DNA from: Streptomyces massasporeus
GTDB lineage: Bacteria; Actinomycetota; Actinomycetes; Streptomycetales; Streptomycetaceae
Direction: 5' to 3'
Assembly: GCF_014648995.1 (NCBI RefSeq)
Contig: NZ_BMSE01000028.1
Location: forward strand, 1 to 64,000
Length of the DNA stretch: 64,000 nt
How positions within the stretch are numbered: position 1 is the stretch's first letter; every line of letters starts with the position of its first letter. The position numbers and the translations under genes were made by a program. This document shows, piece by piece, positions 1 through 8,167 of this stretch. The notes under the pieces were generated by a model that did not search any database, was not told the DNA's origin, and saw only the letters and a list, made by a program, of their open reading frames with translations.

Positions 1-417
1 GTACAACGCACCCCGGCCCCACACCCCCCCTCCACACCCCTCCCCGTCGTCCAGACCCTCTTCCGCAAGAAGCCCAAGCCCGCGCCCGAAACCACACCCC
101 CCTCAGCCACGGGCGCCCTCGCAGCGGCCGCCGCAGCCACGGTCGCCACCACCCTCACCAACCGAACCGCGCCACAGCCCACCGACCGCTCCGGCCCCCC
201 ACCCCCCTACACACCCCGGGCCGACCCACCACCCCCGCCACCGCCCCCGCCCGCCTACACGGAAGTCCCCACCGGCTCCTTCGACCCCCGTGAGCTGACC
301 GACTTCCAGCTGGACGAACTCGTGCACCGCATCATCGGCCGCATCACCCGCCTGATCCGCACGGAACTGCGCCTGGACCGCGAACGCATCGGCCGGCTCC
401 GCGACCCCCGCCACTGA
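1..417 (+). CDS. Partial CIS-cluster protein, C-terminal part
   Basis: The frame is open from the first base of the window and stops at 415-417, so only the last 138 codons are visible and the start lies to the left. The visible part is a low-complexity, proline- and alanine-rich linker (including runs of 6-8 prolines at about residues 78-87). It ends in a compact charged helix-forming tail (FDPRELTDFQLDELVHRIIG, then several arginines). Tails of this kind occur on variable proteins in Streptomyces CIS loci, between the sheath and the tube/LysM genes. The gene is co-directional with the next one, 56 bases downstream. I cannot assign a specific function. It is a structural or assembly component by position only. 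Confidence 0.7.
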   Translation, partial: VQRTPAPHPPSTPLPVVQTLFRKKPKPAPETTPPSATGALAAAAAATVATTLTNRTAPQPTDRSGPPPPYTPRADPPPPPPPPPAYTEVPTGSFDPRELTDFQLDELVHRIIGRITRLIRTELRLDRERIGRLRDPRH

Positions 418-473
418 CCGGCCCCGCCCGCCCCGGAACGCACGACAAGGAACGACAGAAAGGCCCACCCGCG

Positions 474-896
474 ATGTCCCGCCAGGATCCGGGCTCCACC
501 ATCTGGTTCACCCTCAGCATCGACGGCGAGAGCCTCGGCTACTTCAACGGATGCGAAGGGCTGTCCTCGCAGGTGGAGATCGAGCAGCGCCAGGAAGGCG
601 GCAACAACGGCTTCGTCTGGCAGCTGCCGACCCGCGTGTCGTTCTCGACGATCCGGCTGACCCGGCCGCTCACCCCGGACACCACCAAGGTCGCCAAGTG
701 GATCTCGTCGCTGCAGACGGGCATCAAGCGGCCCACCGCCCAGATCGCGGCGCTGCGCGCCGACGGGTCGGAGGTCGCGCGGTGGGGCCTCATCGACGTG
801 CTGCCGGTGAGCTGGACCGGCCCCACCCTCGACCCGGCCAACCCGGCCGTGGCGACCGAGGTGCTGGAGATCACCCACCACGGGTTCACGGACTGA
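474..896 (+). CDS. Contractile injection system tube protein (T4 gp19-like)
   Basis: This 140-residue protein has the size and pattern of the gp19/Hcp-like inner-tube family: an N-terminal DPGSTIWFTLSIDG strand, the GCEGLSSQVEIEQRQEGG loop, and a C-terminal VLEITHHGF strand. Tube proteins stack as hexameric rings inside the contractile sheath and are propelled through the target membrane. Its place directly before the LysM and VgrG genes is where the Afp5-type tube paralogue sits in related loci, so it may be the baseplate-proximal tube ring rather than the main tube subunit. It starts at an ATG 56 bases after the previous stop, preceded by a GAAAGG-like ribosome site. Family assignment is strong; the exact ring position is inferred. 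Confidence 0.85.
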   Translation: MSRQDPGSTIWFTLSIDGESLGYFNGCEGLSSQVEIEQRQEGGNNGFVWQLPTRVSFSTIRLTRPLTPDTTKVAKWISSLQTGIKRPTAQIAALRADGSEVARWGLIDVLPVSWTGPTLDPANPAVATEVLEITHHGFTD

Positions 897-917
897 GCGA
901 GGGGAGGACGGGACACC

Positions 918-1643
918 ATGGCCAAGGGCAGCAAGAGGGGCGCGGGCAAGAGCCTCATCCGCGCCACGCTCGCCATTCACGAACCGCCTAAGGGCAAGAG
1001 CAGGACACCCGGCGGGATCATCAAGACGTTCGACTTCGACTTCAATCCGGCGCAGCTGTCGCTGAGCCGCCGCGCCCAGTGGAAGGCGACCCCGGCGCAG
1101 ACCGAACGGGTCGGCCCGCTGCCGGAGTTCATGGGGGCGGAGCCGCGCGAGATGGCCGTCGAGATCTTCCTCGACTCCTCCGACGAGCCGACCAGCAACT
1201 CCGTGATGAAGAAGGTCGACTCGCTGCTCGCCTGCTGCGAGGTGACGACGAAGAGCATCGCCGCCAAGCAGCCGTCGCCGCCGTGGGTCGTCTTCCAGTG
1301 GGGGTCGTTCTCGACAGCCCGGTTCACGGCGTACGTCAGCTCCGTGTCGGCCGACTACACGCTGTTCTCGACGACGGGCGTGCCCATCCGCGCCACCTGC
1401 CGGGTGCAGCTGCACGAGATCCCGATGAAGACCAAGGGGCAGAACCCGACCTCGGGCGCGCTCACCGCGCAGCGCGTGCACCGGGTTGTGGCGGGTGACT
1501 CGCTCCAGTCGCTGGCCTGGCGGGAGTACGGCAACGCGGCCGCCTGGCGTTCCATCGCCGAGGCCAACGGCATCGACGACCCGACGCGGCTGCCGACCGG
1601 CGTCGAACTCGTGCTGCCGGCCACCGAGGAGGTGCGTTCCTGA
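918..1643 (+). CDS. CIS LysM-containing tube/baseplate adaptor (Cis7/Afp7-like)
   Basis: This 241-residue protein has a CIS-tube-type domain at about residues 25-165, with the characteristic FDFDFNPAQLSLSRRAQWK opening and a VQLHEIP end. A LysM module follows at about residues 187-237 (HRVVAGDSLQSLAWREYGN, then IAEANGIDDPTRLPTG and LVLPA). In Afp/PVC particles and T4 (gp53) the equivalent protein joins the tube initiator to the spike and baseplate; here the LysM fold is thought to act in particle assembly rather than peptidoglycan binding. The stop codon overlaps the next start (TGATG), indicating translational coupling with the VgrG gene. The start is the ATG 21 bases after the tube gene, behind GGGGAGGACGGG. 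Confidence 0.85.
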   Translation: MAKGSKRGAGKSLIRATLAIHEPPKGKSRTPGGIIKTFDFDFNPAQLSLSRRAQWKATPAQTERVGPLPEFMGAEPREMAVEIFLDSSDEPTSNSVMKKVDSLLACCEVTTKSIAAKQPSPPWVVFQWGSFSTARFTAYVSSVSADYTLFSTTGVPIRATCRVQLHEIPMKTKGQNPTSGALTAQRVHRVVAGDSLQSLAWREYGNAAAWRSIAEANGIDDPTRLPTGVELVLPATEEVRS

Positions 1644-3550
1644 TGGTGCAGTCCTCGTTCGTCAGCGTCGTCGACGTGAAGATCGGTGGCGCCCCGCTGC
1701 CGCCCGAGTTCGTCCCGGACCTGGTGGAGAGCTACGTCGACCAGGGGGTCGGCGTCCCGGCCGCGTTCCGGCTGACGTTCCGCGACCCGTACCGGCTGCT
1801 GCTGGGCAAGCTGGGCATCACCTTCGGCACCGAGGTGGTGTTCGCGCCGGTGGCCGACGGCGAGGGCGCCGCCGATCCGCTGCTGACCGGCGAAGTCACC
1901 GGTCTGGAGGCCGACTACGACGGCACCGGCAGCTACACCGTCGTCCGCGGCTACGACTACGGGCACCGCCTGCTGCGCCAGCGCCGGGTGGCGGCGTACC
2001 GCAACCAGAGCGCCTCGGACATCGCCCGCAAGCTCGCCGGCAAGGACGGTGTGCCGATCGGGCGGATCGAGTCGACGAAGACGGTGTACGAGTTCATCAG
2101 CCAGTCCAACGTCACCGACTGGGACTTCCTCGCGCGGCTCGCCGACGAGAACGAGATGGTCATGTCGGTGGACGCGGACGGCAAGTTCCAGTTCGTGCGG
2201 CCCAAGTCGGCCTCCGGCGCGCCCTCCCCGAACACCGACGGGGACAAGAGCCCCTTCGTCCTCCAGGGCGGGCACGACATCCTGCGCCTGCGGGCCGCCG
2301 TGACCGCCGCCGACCAGGTGGCCAAGGTCGAGTCGCGCGGGTGGGACGTGACCACCAAGAAGAAGCTGACCGCCACCGCGCCCGCGACCGGCAATCCCGG
2401 CATCACCATCGGCACCACCCCGGGCGCGGCGGCGGGGAAGTTCAAGGCCGCGACGCTCGTGGAGACGGGCACGCCCTACGACAAGCAGAGCGAGGTGAAG
2501 TTCGCCGCCGACGCCCTCGCCGACGACGTCACCGGCTCGTTCGCCGAGCTGGAGGTCGTCGCGCGCGGAAACCCCAAGCTGCGCCCGGGAGTTCCGGTCG
2601 CGCTGGCGGACGTGGGTGTGCCCTTCGAGGGCAAGTACACCGTCACCTCGGTGCGGCACGACTTCGGCGACGGCAGGCACTACGAGGCGTGGGTGACGGT
2701 CAGCGGACGGCAGTGGCGCTCACTGTTCGGGCTGGCCTCGGGCGGAACGCCCGCCGCGCCCCGGCTGCCCGGCGTGGCCAACGCGCTGGTCACCGACGTG
2801 AACGACCCGCTCAAGCAGGGGCGGGTGCGGCTGCAGTTCCCGTGGCTGGACGACACGTACGTCAGCGACTGGACGCGGACCGTGCAACTGGGCGGTCTGG
2901 GCGGCGGCGGGGTGTTCCCGATGGACGTCAACGACGAGGTGCTGGTCGCGTTCGACCGGGGCGCCCTGGACCATCCGTTCGTGATCGGCGGGCTGTACAA
3001 CGGGCGGGACAAGCCCACCACGGTCGGTGACGTGCCGCTGCACGACACCGTCCGCAAGAAGGCGAGCCGGCACACCGTCTCCGACCGGGACGGCAACCGG
3101 ATGGACCTGCTCAGCCAGAAGACGGGCCTGCGCAAGCAGGGCGTCCGGCTCGTCTCCGGTGACAAGCAGCTGACCATCAACCTGGACCGGACGAAGACCG
3201 AGATCACCGTGGACAGCAAGGGCTCGGTGACGATCAAGGGCAGCCGCTCGGTGTCGGTCGAGGCGGGCGGCGATCTCTCGCTGAGCGCCCGGCGCAGTCT
3301 CAGCATCAAGAGCGGCGGGCCTCTCACCATCCAGGGCGGCGGTCTGGTGAATGTGCGGGCCGCCGGGGCGATCAGCGTGAACGCGCTCGGCGCTCTGAAC
3401 CTGGACGCGAAGGGCATCGCGAACCTCACCGGCGGCGGCACCGTGCAGATCAACTCCCTCGTCAACACGACGATCAAGGCCCCGACCACGCTCATCGGAT
3501 CGAAGGTGTTCGGCGTCACCACCATCCCCGTCCCGATGCCGATCCCATGA
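1643..3550 (+). CDS. VgrG-like spike protein of the CIS (Cis8/Afp8-like)
   Basis: This 635-residue protein has the gp27/gp5-like VgrG layout. An N-terminal gp27-type hub covers roughly residues 1-370 and includes the WDFLARLADENEM segment typical of phage GPD/VgrG proteins. An OB-fold gp5-like domain begins near residue 380 (VTDVNDPLKQGRVRLQFPWL). A C-terminal beta-helical needle of short repeating strands (for example SVTIKGSRSVSVEAGGDLSL) runs to about residue 610. The protein forms the trimeric spike at the tube tip. It ends in a hydrophobic, proline-rich IPVPMPIP tail with no extra effector domain. A hexanucleotide repeat begins at the stop codon (separate entry). Assignment is firm; nothing shows a cargo. 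Confidence 0.9.
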   Translation: MVQSSFVSVVDVKIGGAPLPPEFVPDLVESYVDQGVGVPAAFRLTFRDPYRLLLGKLGITFGTEVVFAPVADGEGAADPLLTGEVTGLEADYDGTGSYTVVRGYDYGHRLLRQRRVAAYRNQSASDIARKLAGKDGVPIGRIESTKTVYEFISQSNVTDWDFLARLADENEMVMSVDADGKFQFVRPKSASGAPSPNTDGDKSPFVLQGGHDILRLRAAVTAADQVAKVESRGWDVTTKKKLTATAPATGNPGITIGTTPGAAAGKFKAATLVETGTPYDKQSEVKFAADALADDVTGSFAELEVVARGNPKLRPGVPVALADVGVPFEGKYTVTSVRHDFGDGRHYEAWVTVSGRQWRSLFGLASGGTPAAPRLPGVANALVTDVNDPLKQGRVRLQFPWLDDTYVSDWTRTVQLGGLGGGGVFPMDVNDEVLVAFDRGALDHPFVIGGLYNGRDKPTTVGDVPLHDTVRKKASRHTVSDRDGNRMDLLSQKTGLRKQGVRLVSGDKQLTINLDRTKTEITVDSKGSVTIKGSRSVSVEAGGDLSLSARRSLSIKSGGPLTIQGGGLVNVRAAGAISVNALGALNLDAKGIANLTGGGTVQINSLVNTTIKAPTTLIGSKVFGVTTIPVPMPIP

Positions 3551-3588
3551 CGGTGACGGTGGCTGTGACTGTGCCTGTGACTCTGACC
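3547..3588 (+). repeat. Hexanucleotide tandem repeat at the end of the VgrG gene
   Basis: Seven consecutive hexamers of the form RTGNCK begin one base before the VgrG stop codon: ATGACG, GTGACG, GTGGCT, GTGACT, GTGCCT, GTGACT, CTGACC. The register repeatedly places TGA in the VgrG reading frame, so read-through would meet several further stops. The repeat fills most of the 61-base gap before the gp25-like gene. Confidence 0.7.
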
Positions 3589-3611
3589 AGGAAAGACAGG
3601 GTGTGCTTCTG

Positions 3612-4052
3612 ATGGCCGAGCAGTTCGTCGGCTCCGGCTGGTCGTTCCCGCTGCGCATCGGGCCGACCGGCGGGATCGCCCTGGTCAGCGGCGAGAGGGA
3701 GGTCGAGGAGGCGATCCGGCTGGTGCTGTCCACCGCGCCGGGCGAGCGGCCGATGCGGCCGGACTTCGGCTGCGCGATCCACGACCTGGTGTTCGCACCG
3801 GTCAACGAGCAGACCGCGGGCCGCATCCAGCACGAGGTGTACGTCAGCCTCGACCGCTGGGAGCCGCGCATCGAGGTCGACGACGTCGAGGTCACCGCCG
3901 GCGGGGACCAGAGCGTCCTCTACATCGACGTCCGCTACTCGATCCGCGGCACCAACAACCCGCGCAGCCTGGTCTTCCCGTTCTACGTCATTCCGTCCCA
4001 CGAGGAGCCCGACGCCCCCGGCGCGGGCACCGCCCCCGAAAGCGACCGCTGA
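3612..4052 (+). CDS. gp25/GPW-like CIS baseplate protein (Cis9)
   Basis: This 146-residue protein matches the GPW/gp25 family: an N-terminal GWSFPLRIGPTGGIALVSGE segment, then EAIRLVLSTAPGERPMRPDFGC. The latter carries the conserved glutamate and the PGER..P.FG motif of gp25-like baseplate wedge proteins, which nucleate sheath assembly. I chose the ATG at 3612; a GTG at 3603 in the same frame would add three residues. The stop overlaps the next start (TGATG), so it is coupled to the gpJ-like gene. No PAAR-type gene lies between this and the next gene, where Afp-type clusters usually have one. Confidence 0.88.
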   Translation: MAEQFVGSGWSFPLRIGPTGGIALVSGEREVEEAIRLVLSTAPGERPMRPDFGCAIHDLVFAPVNEQTAGRIQHEVYVSLDRWEPRIEVDDVEVTAGGDQSVLYIDVRYSIRGTNNPRSLVFPFYVIPSHEEPDAPGAGTAPESDR

Positions 4053-6013
4053 TGGCCCTGCCCTCCCCCAACCTCGACGACCGGCGCTTCCAGCAGTTCG
4101 TCGACGACGCCAAGCGCTACATTCAGCAGCGCGCCCCGGAGTGGACCGATCACAACGTCTCGGACCCCGGCGTCACCCTCGTCGAGACGGTGGCCCACAT
4201 GGCCGACCAGATCGTCTACCGCCTGAACCGGGTGCCGGAGAAGAACCATCTGGCGTTCCTGGACCTGGTCGGGATCACCCTGTTCCCGCCGTCCGCGGCC
4301 CGCACGGACATGACGTTCTGGCTGTCGGCGCCGCAGGAGGAGCCGGTGCGGGTGCCGGTCGGCACGGAGGTCGCGACGCTGCGCACCGAGAGCGAGGAGG
4401 CGGTCGTCTTCGCCACCGAGCGCGAACTGACGGTCGTGCCCTGCGCGTTGCGCCATCTGTTGGTGCAGCACCGGGGCGAGCCGGTGGTCGACCGGACGCA
4501 CGACCTCGCCGAGGAGGGCAAGGACCTGCTGTGCTTCGCCGAGTCGCCCGGGCCCGGTGACGCCATGCTGCTCGGCCTGACGGCGGCGGTGCCGCACTGC
4601 GCGGTCGCCCTGGACCTGGACAGCCGGGTGGACGGCGTCGGCGTGGACCCGCGCCAGCCGCCGCTGGTGTGGGAGGCGTGGACCGCGGACGGCTGGCAGC
4701 CCTGCGAGGTGGACCGGGACGGCACCGGCGGCCTCAACCGGCCCGGCGAAGTCGTCCTGCACGTCCCCGGCGGGCACGTGCTGTCCCGCAACGCCGGGCA
4801 GGAGGCGGGCTGGCTGCGCTGCCGCGTCACCGACCCCCTGCCCGACCAGCCCTTCTACACGACCTCGCCCACCGTGCGGGCCGCCGAGGCGTTCACGATC
4901 GGCGGCACCACCGGCGCCGTGCACGCGGAGACGGTGTACGACGAGGCGCTCGGCGAGTCCACCGGGCTGCCGGGGCAGCGGCTGCGGCTGGCGCACGCGC
5001 CGGTGGTCGGCGACGATCCGCCGGTGCTGCTGCAGACCGCCGAGCACGACGGCTGGACGGACTGGCGGGTCGTCCCCACCTTCGCGTCCTCCGGGCCGCG
5101 GGACCGGCACATCACCCTCGACGCCACGACCGGCGAGATCGCCTTCGGCCCGGCCGTGCGCGAACCCGACGGCTCCCTGCGACAGTACGGGACGGTCGCT
5201 CCCAAGGGCGCCCCCGTGCGGGCCCGCCGCTACCGCACGGGCGGTGGCCGCGCGGGCAACGTGGCGCGCGGCGCGGTGCGGATCCTGCGCACCTCCATCC
5301 CGTACGTCTCCGAGGTCGTCAACCGCGAGGCCGCGCGCGGCGGTGTGGACGGGGAGACGGTGCAGGAGGCGAAGGTCCGGGCGCCGATCACGCTGCGCGC
5401 CCAGGAGCGGGCCGTGACCCTGCGCGACTACGAGGAACTGGCCCGCCGCGCCGCCCCGGAGACGGCACGCATCACCTGCCTGGAGGGCAAGGAGGGCGAG
5501 CACGGGGCCTACGCGGTCCGGGTCCTGGTGGTGCCGCAGGCCGTGCCCGACCCGGGCGGCCGGCTGCGCTTCGAGCAACTGGTGCCCGGTGACGCCCTGT
5601 TGGACCGCATCACCCGGCACCTGGACGAACGGCGCCTGATCGGAACCCGGTTGGCGGTGGGCCCGCCGTACTACCAGGGCGTCACGGTCGTGGCCACGGT
5701 GCACGCCTTCCGCGGCGTCGACACCGACCGGGTGCGCCGGCAGGCGCACGACGCCCTGTACCGGCACCTCGATCCGCTGACGGGCGGTGCGGACGGCACG
5801 GGCTGGCCGTTCGGGCGGCCCGTCCAGGCCGGGGAGGTGTTCGCGGTGCTGCAGCGCGTACCGGGGGTCGAACTGGTCGACGAGGTGATCCTGCACCCCG
5901 CCGACCCGCTCACCGGCAAACGCGGCGAGCCCACGGACCGGATCGACCTGTCGGCGCCGTCGCTGGTGTTCTCCTTCGACCACCGCGTCCGGGTGATCGG
6001 GGACGGGTCGTGA
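4052..6013 (+). CDS. Baseplate J-like protein of the CIS (Cis11)
   Basis: This 653-residue protein belongs to the putative baseplate assembly/gpJ-like family. The first 50 residues contain VDDAKRYIQQRAPEWTDHNV and SDPGVTLVETVAHMADQIVY, typical of the Afp11/T4 gp6-like wedge. The C-terminal third has the conserved TLRDYEELARRAAPETARI and the beta-rich RLIGTRLAVGPPYYQGVTV segments. It forms the inner baseplate wedge that triggers sheath contraction. The length is usual for actinobacterial homologues. It is separated from the next gene by 28 bases. No membrane segment or effector domain is seen. Confidence 0.88.
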   Translation: MALPSPNLDDRRFQQFVDDAKRYIQQRAPEWTDHNVSDPGVTLVETVAHMADQIVYRLNRVPEKNHLAFLDLVGITLFPPSAARTDMTFWLSAPQEEPVRVPVGTEVATLRTESEEAVVFATERELTVVPCALRHLLVQHRGEPVVDRTHDLAEEGKDLLCFAESPGPGDAMLLGLTAAVPHCAVALDLDSRVDGVGVDPRQPPLVWEAWTADGWQPCEVDRDGTGGLNRPGEVVLHVPGGHVLSRNAGQEAGWLRCRVTDPLPDQPFYTTSPTVRAAEAFTIGGTTGAVHAETVYDEALGESTGLPGQRLRLAHAPVVGDDPPVLLQTAEHDGWTDWRVVPTFASSGPRDRHITLDATTGEIAFGPAVREPDGSLRQYGTVAPKGAPVRARRYRTGGGRAGNVARGAVRILRTSIPYVSEVVNREAARGGVDGETVQEAKVRAPITLRAQERAVTLRDYEELARRAAPETARITCLEGKEGEHGAYAVRVLVVPQAVPDPGGRLRFEQLVPGDALLDRITRHLDERRLIGTRLAVGPPYYQGVTVVATVHAFRGVDTDRVRRQAHDALYRHLDPLTGGADGTGWPFGRPVQAGEVFAVLQRVPGVELVDEVILHPADPLTGKRGEPTDRIDLSAPSLVFSFDHRVRVIGDGS

Positions 6014-6041
6014 AGGGCCGGTTCGCGACGGGGCGCAGCGT

Positions 6042-6602
6042 ATGAGGGGCTCCATCGACGGCCTCGGATCCTCCGCGCCGATCGGCGGGATGCTGCCGGC
6101 CGTGTTCGCCGACGACGACCTGGCCCAGCGGTTCGTGGGCGGGCTCGACGACGTGGTCGCGCCGATCCTGAGCGTGCTGGACTGTCTCGACACCTACTTC
6201 CGCCCGTCCCTCGCTCCGCTCGACTTCACCCAGTGGCTGGGCGGTTGGGTCGGTGCGGAGACCGAGGGCGACGAACCCGAGCCGCTGCTGCGGGCCGCCG
6301 TGGCCGCCGCCGCGTACCTGCACCGCATCCGCGGCACCCGGAGCGGCCTGTCCGAGGCGGTCCGGCTGGCGTTCGGCGTGGAGCCCGAGATCACGGAGAG
6401 CGGCGGCGCGTCGTGGAACGCCCGCCCGCTGGGCCCCTTCCCCGGCGACCCGCGCCCCCACCTCCACGTCCACCTGCGTCTGCCCGCACCCACCACCGCG
6501 GACCGGCACCGCCTGGACACCCTCGTGTCCGCCGCCCGGCCCGCCCACATGCCCTACACCGTCCAGGTGACCGCCACCCCCGAGAGGACCCCGCATCCAT
6601 GA
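6042..6602 (+). CDS. Phage tail protein I-like CIS baseplate component (Cis12)
   Basis: This 186-residue protein resembles the tail protein I/gp7-like wedge subunits of CIS. LIxxLPAVFADDDLAQRFVG-type sequence at residues 10-30 is followed by LDTYFRPSLAPLDFTQWLGG and the helical RGTRSGLSEAVRLAFGVEPE region. It is expected to pair with the gpJ-like protein in the baseplate wedge. It is much shorter than Afp12, as is usual for the minimal actinobacterial CIS. Its end overlaps the next gene by four bases (ATGA), so the membrane protein downstream is translationally coupled to the structural genes. Confidence 0.82.
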   Translation: MRGSIDGLGSSAPIGGMLPAVFADDDLAQRFVGGLDDVVAPILSVLDCLDTYFRPSLAPLDFTQWLGGWVGAETEGDEPEPLLRAAVAAAAYLHRIRGTRSGLSEAVRLAFGVEPEITESGGASWNARPLGPFPGDPRPHLHVHLRLPAPTTADRHRLDTLVSAARPAHMPYTVQVTATPERTPHP

Positions 6603-8107
6603 CGACCCCCCAGAACTGCGCCGACTGCGGGACCCGCGCGCAACCGGGCCAGTCGTTCTGCGACGCGTGCGGGTCGGTACTGAGCTGGACGGACGGCGCC
6701 GCCCGCACCGCCGGGAACACCGGCCCCGACGGCGCCGCCCGCGGCTCCGGATCCGCCCGTGCTGCCGATGCGGCCGGTGGCTCGTCAGGCGAGGCAGGCA
6801 CCACGCCGCCCCCGACCCCCGCACCCGCCACACCTGCAACCGCATCCGCCGCACCCGCGTCCGCCGACGCCCACCCCGGCTGGGACGCCTTCTCCCGCCG
6901 GGACGGAGGTACGGGCCTTCCCCTCACTTCCCGGGACCGCACAGGCCCGGGCGCCACAGCGCACACCACGGCGAGCCGCACCACCGCTCCATCCGTTTCC
7001 GGCACCACGGAGGAAGCCACCGCCCGAGCCGCACGGGACCCGGAACCCGGCACCGCCTCCGCGCAGCCCGCGGACCACCACCCCGGGACACCCGCCGACG
7101 AAACGGCCCACCCTTACTCCGCCTCCCACCCGGCCCCGGACGACACCGCCCCCACTCAGCCCGTCCCACCGGCCACCCCCGCCCCGGACCCCTCCACCAC
7201 CCAGGGCATCAACACCCGGGCCCGCAGGCTCCTCGTCCCGGTCTCCGACGCCGAACCCCGCACCGCCGCAGAACCCTCCGTCGCCCCCGTCCTGCCCGGC
7301 CGCCCCGCCCCCCAGCGCCCCGAGGCCGTCCGGGCCCCCGGCGAGGAGCACGGGATCGACGGCGGCACCGCGTGCCCCTGGTGTGCCACGCGCAACCGCC
7401 CGGAGCGGCACTTCTGCGCCCGGTGCGCGATGCCCATGGCCGGTGACGGACCCGCCCCGGTCCAGCTCCCCTGGTGGCGGCGGCTCGGCCCGTTCGGCAG
7501 CCGGGAGACGCCCTGGGCGGGCGACCGTCCCCGGCTGCGCCGCACCTTCGACCGTGTCCTGTCCTGGCTGGGCATCGCGATCGTGCTGGCCCTGCTGATC
7601 GCGCTGGTGGTCAACATCCCGCAGGGCATCCAGGCCACCCGGGACCACTTCGCCAAGCGTGCCCCGGTCTCCCCGGACCGCTACAGCGCCTCGCGTTCCT
7701 ACCCGGGCCACAAGCCCGACCTCGTGTTCGACAAGCTGAACGACACCTGGTGGGGCCCGGGCGTCTCCGAGTCGGCTCAGGGCCAGTACATAGAGGCCCG
7801 CTTCGACGAGCCCACCCGGCTGCTGGACCTGATCATCACGCCGGGCACGTCCACGCGCGCCGACCAGCTCTCCAAGTCGGCACTGCCGCACCGCCTCACG
7901 GCCACCGTCACCGGCAAGGACGGCCGGACCACCACCCGCAGCCTGACCCTCGACCAGGGAGCGGGCCCGCAGCGGCGGGCCTTCCGCGTCGGCGAGGTGA
8001 CCGCCGTCCGCTTCACCATCGACTCCGCCTATGGCACCTCGGCGAAGAAGCAGGTCGCCATCGCGGAGATCGAGTTCTTCGGCCCGTCCAGCGCGAACAA
8101 CACCTGA
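6599..8107 (+). CDS. cisA: CisA-like membrane protein: zinc ribbons, disordered linker, TM helix, extracytoplasmic beta domain
   Basis: This 502-residue protein begins with a zinc ribbon (C7, C10, C20, C23: CADC...CDAC). About 220 residues rich in Ala, Pro, Thr and Ser follow. A second CxxC...CxxC ribbon lies near residues 258-276 (CPWC and CARC). A single membrane helix is at about 323-342 (WLGIAIVLALLIALVVNI). The C-terminal domain of about 140 residues resembles discoidin/NADase-type glycan-binding folds (SYPGHKPDLVFDKLNDTWWG, then YIEARFDEPTRLLDLIITPG). With the basic, tryptophan-rich stretch before the helix, the predicted topology is N-in, C-out. It is coupled to the baseplate genes and is the last gene before a terminator. 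As I recall, Streptomyces CIS loci encode such a protein, CisA, needed for membrane association and firing; the symbol rests on that match and on architecture. Confidence 0.72.
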   Translation: MTTPQNCADCGTRAQPGQSFCDACGSVLSWTDGAARTAGNTGPDGAARGSGSARAADAAGGSSGEAGTTPPPTPAPATPATASAAPASADAHPGWDAFSRRDGGTGLPLTSRDRTGPGATAHTTASRTTAPSVSGTTEEATARAARDPEPGTASAQPADHHPGTPADETAHPYSASHPAPDDTAPTQPVPPATPAPDPSTTQGINTRARRLLVPVSDAEPRTAAEPSVAPVLPGRPAPQRPEAVRAPGEEHGIDGGTACPWCATRNRPERHFCARCAMPMAGDGPAPVQLPWWRRLGPFGSRETPWAGDRPRLRRTFDRVLSWLGIAIVLALLIALVVNIPQGIQATRDHFAKRAPVSPDRYSASRSYPGHKPDLVFDKLNDTWWGPGVSESAQGQYIEARFDEPTRLLDLIITPGTSTRADQLSKSALPHRLTATVTGKDGRTTTRSLTLDQGAGPQRRAFRVGEVTAVRFTIDSAYGTSAKKQVAIAEIEFFGPSSANNT

Positions 8108-8114
8108 GCACACG

Positions 8115-8148
8115 GCGGCCCCGGACGGATCCTGCCGTCCGGGGCCGC
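8115..8148. terminator. Bidirectional terminator between CIS cluster and aldehyde dehydrogenase
   Basis: A perfect 14-bp inverted repeat (GCGGCCCCGGACGG and its complement) with a six-base loop lies between two convergent genes, 7 bases after one stop and 19 bases from the other. It can stop transcription from both sides. Confidence 0.85.
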
Positions 8149-8167
8149 TCGCTCGTGTCCGGCGCGC

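Noticed and set aside
3983..6193. 736-codon minus-strand frame opposite the CIS baseplate genes
   Set aside because: It is antisense to two well-supported genes, has shadow composition with high Arg/Ala/Gly/Pro, and no start context.
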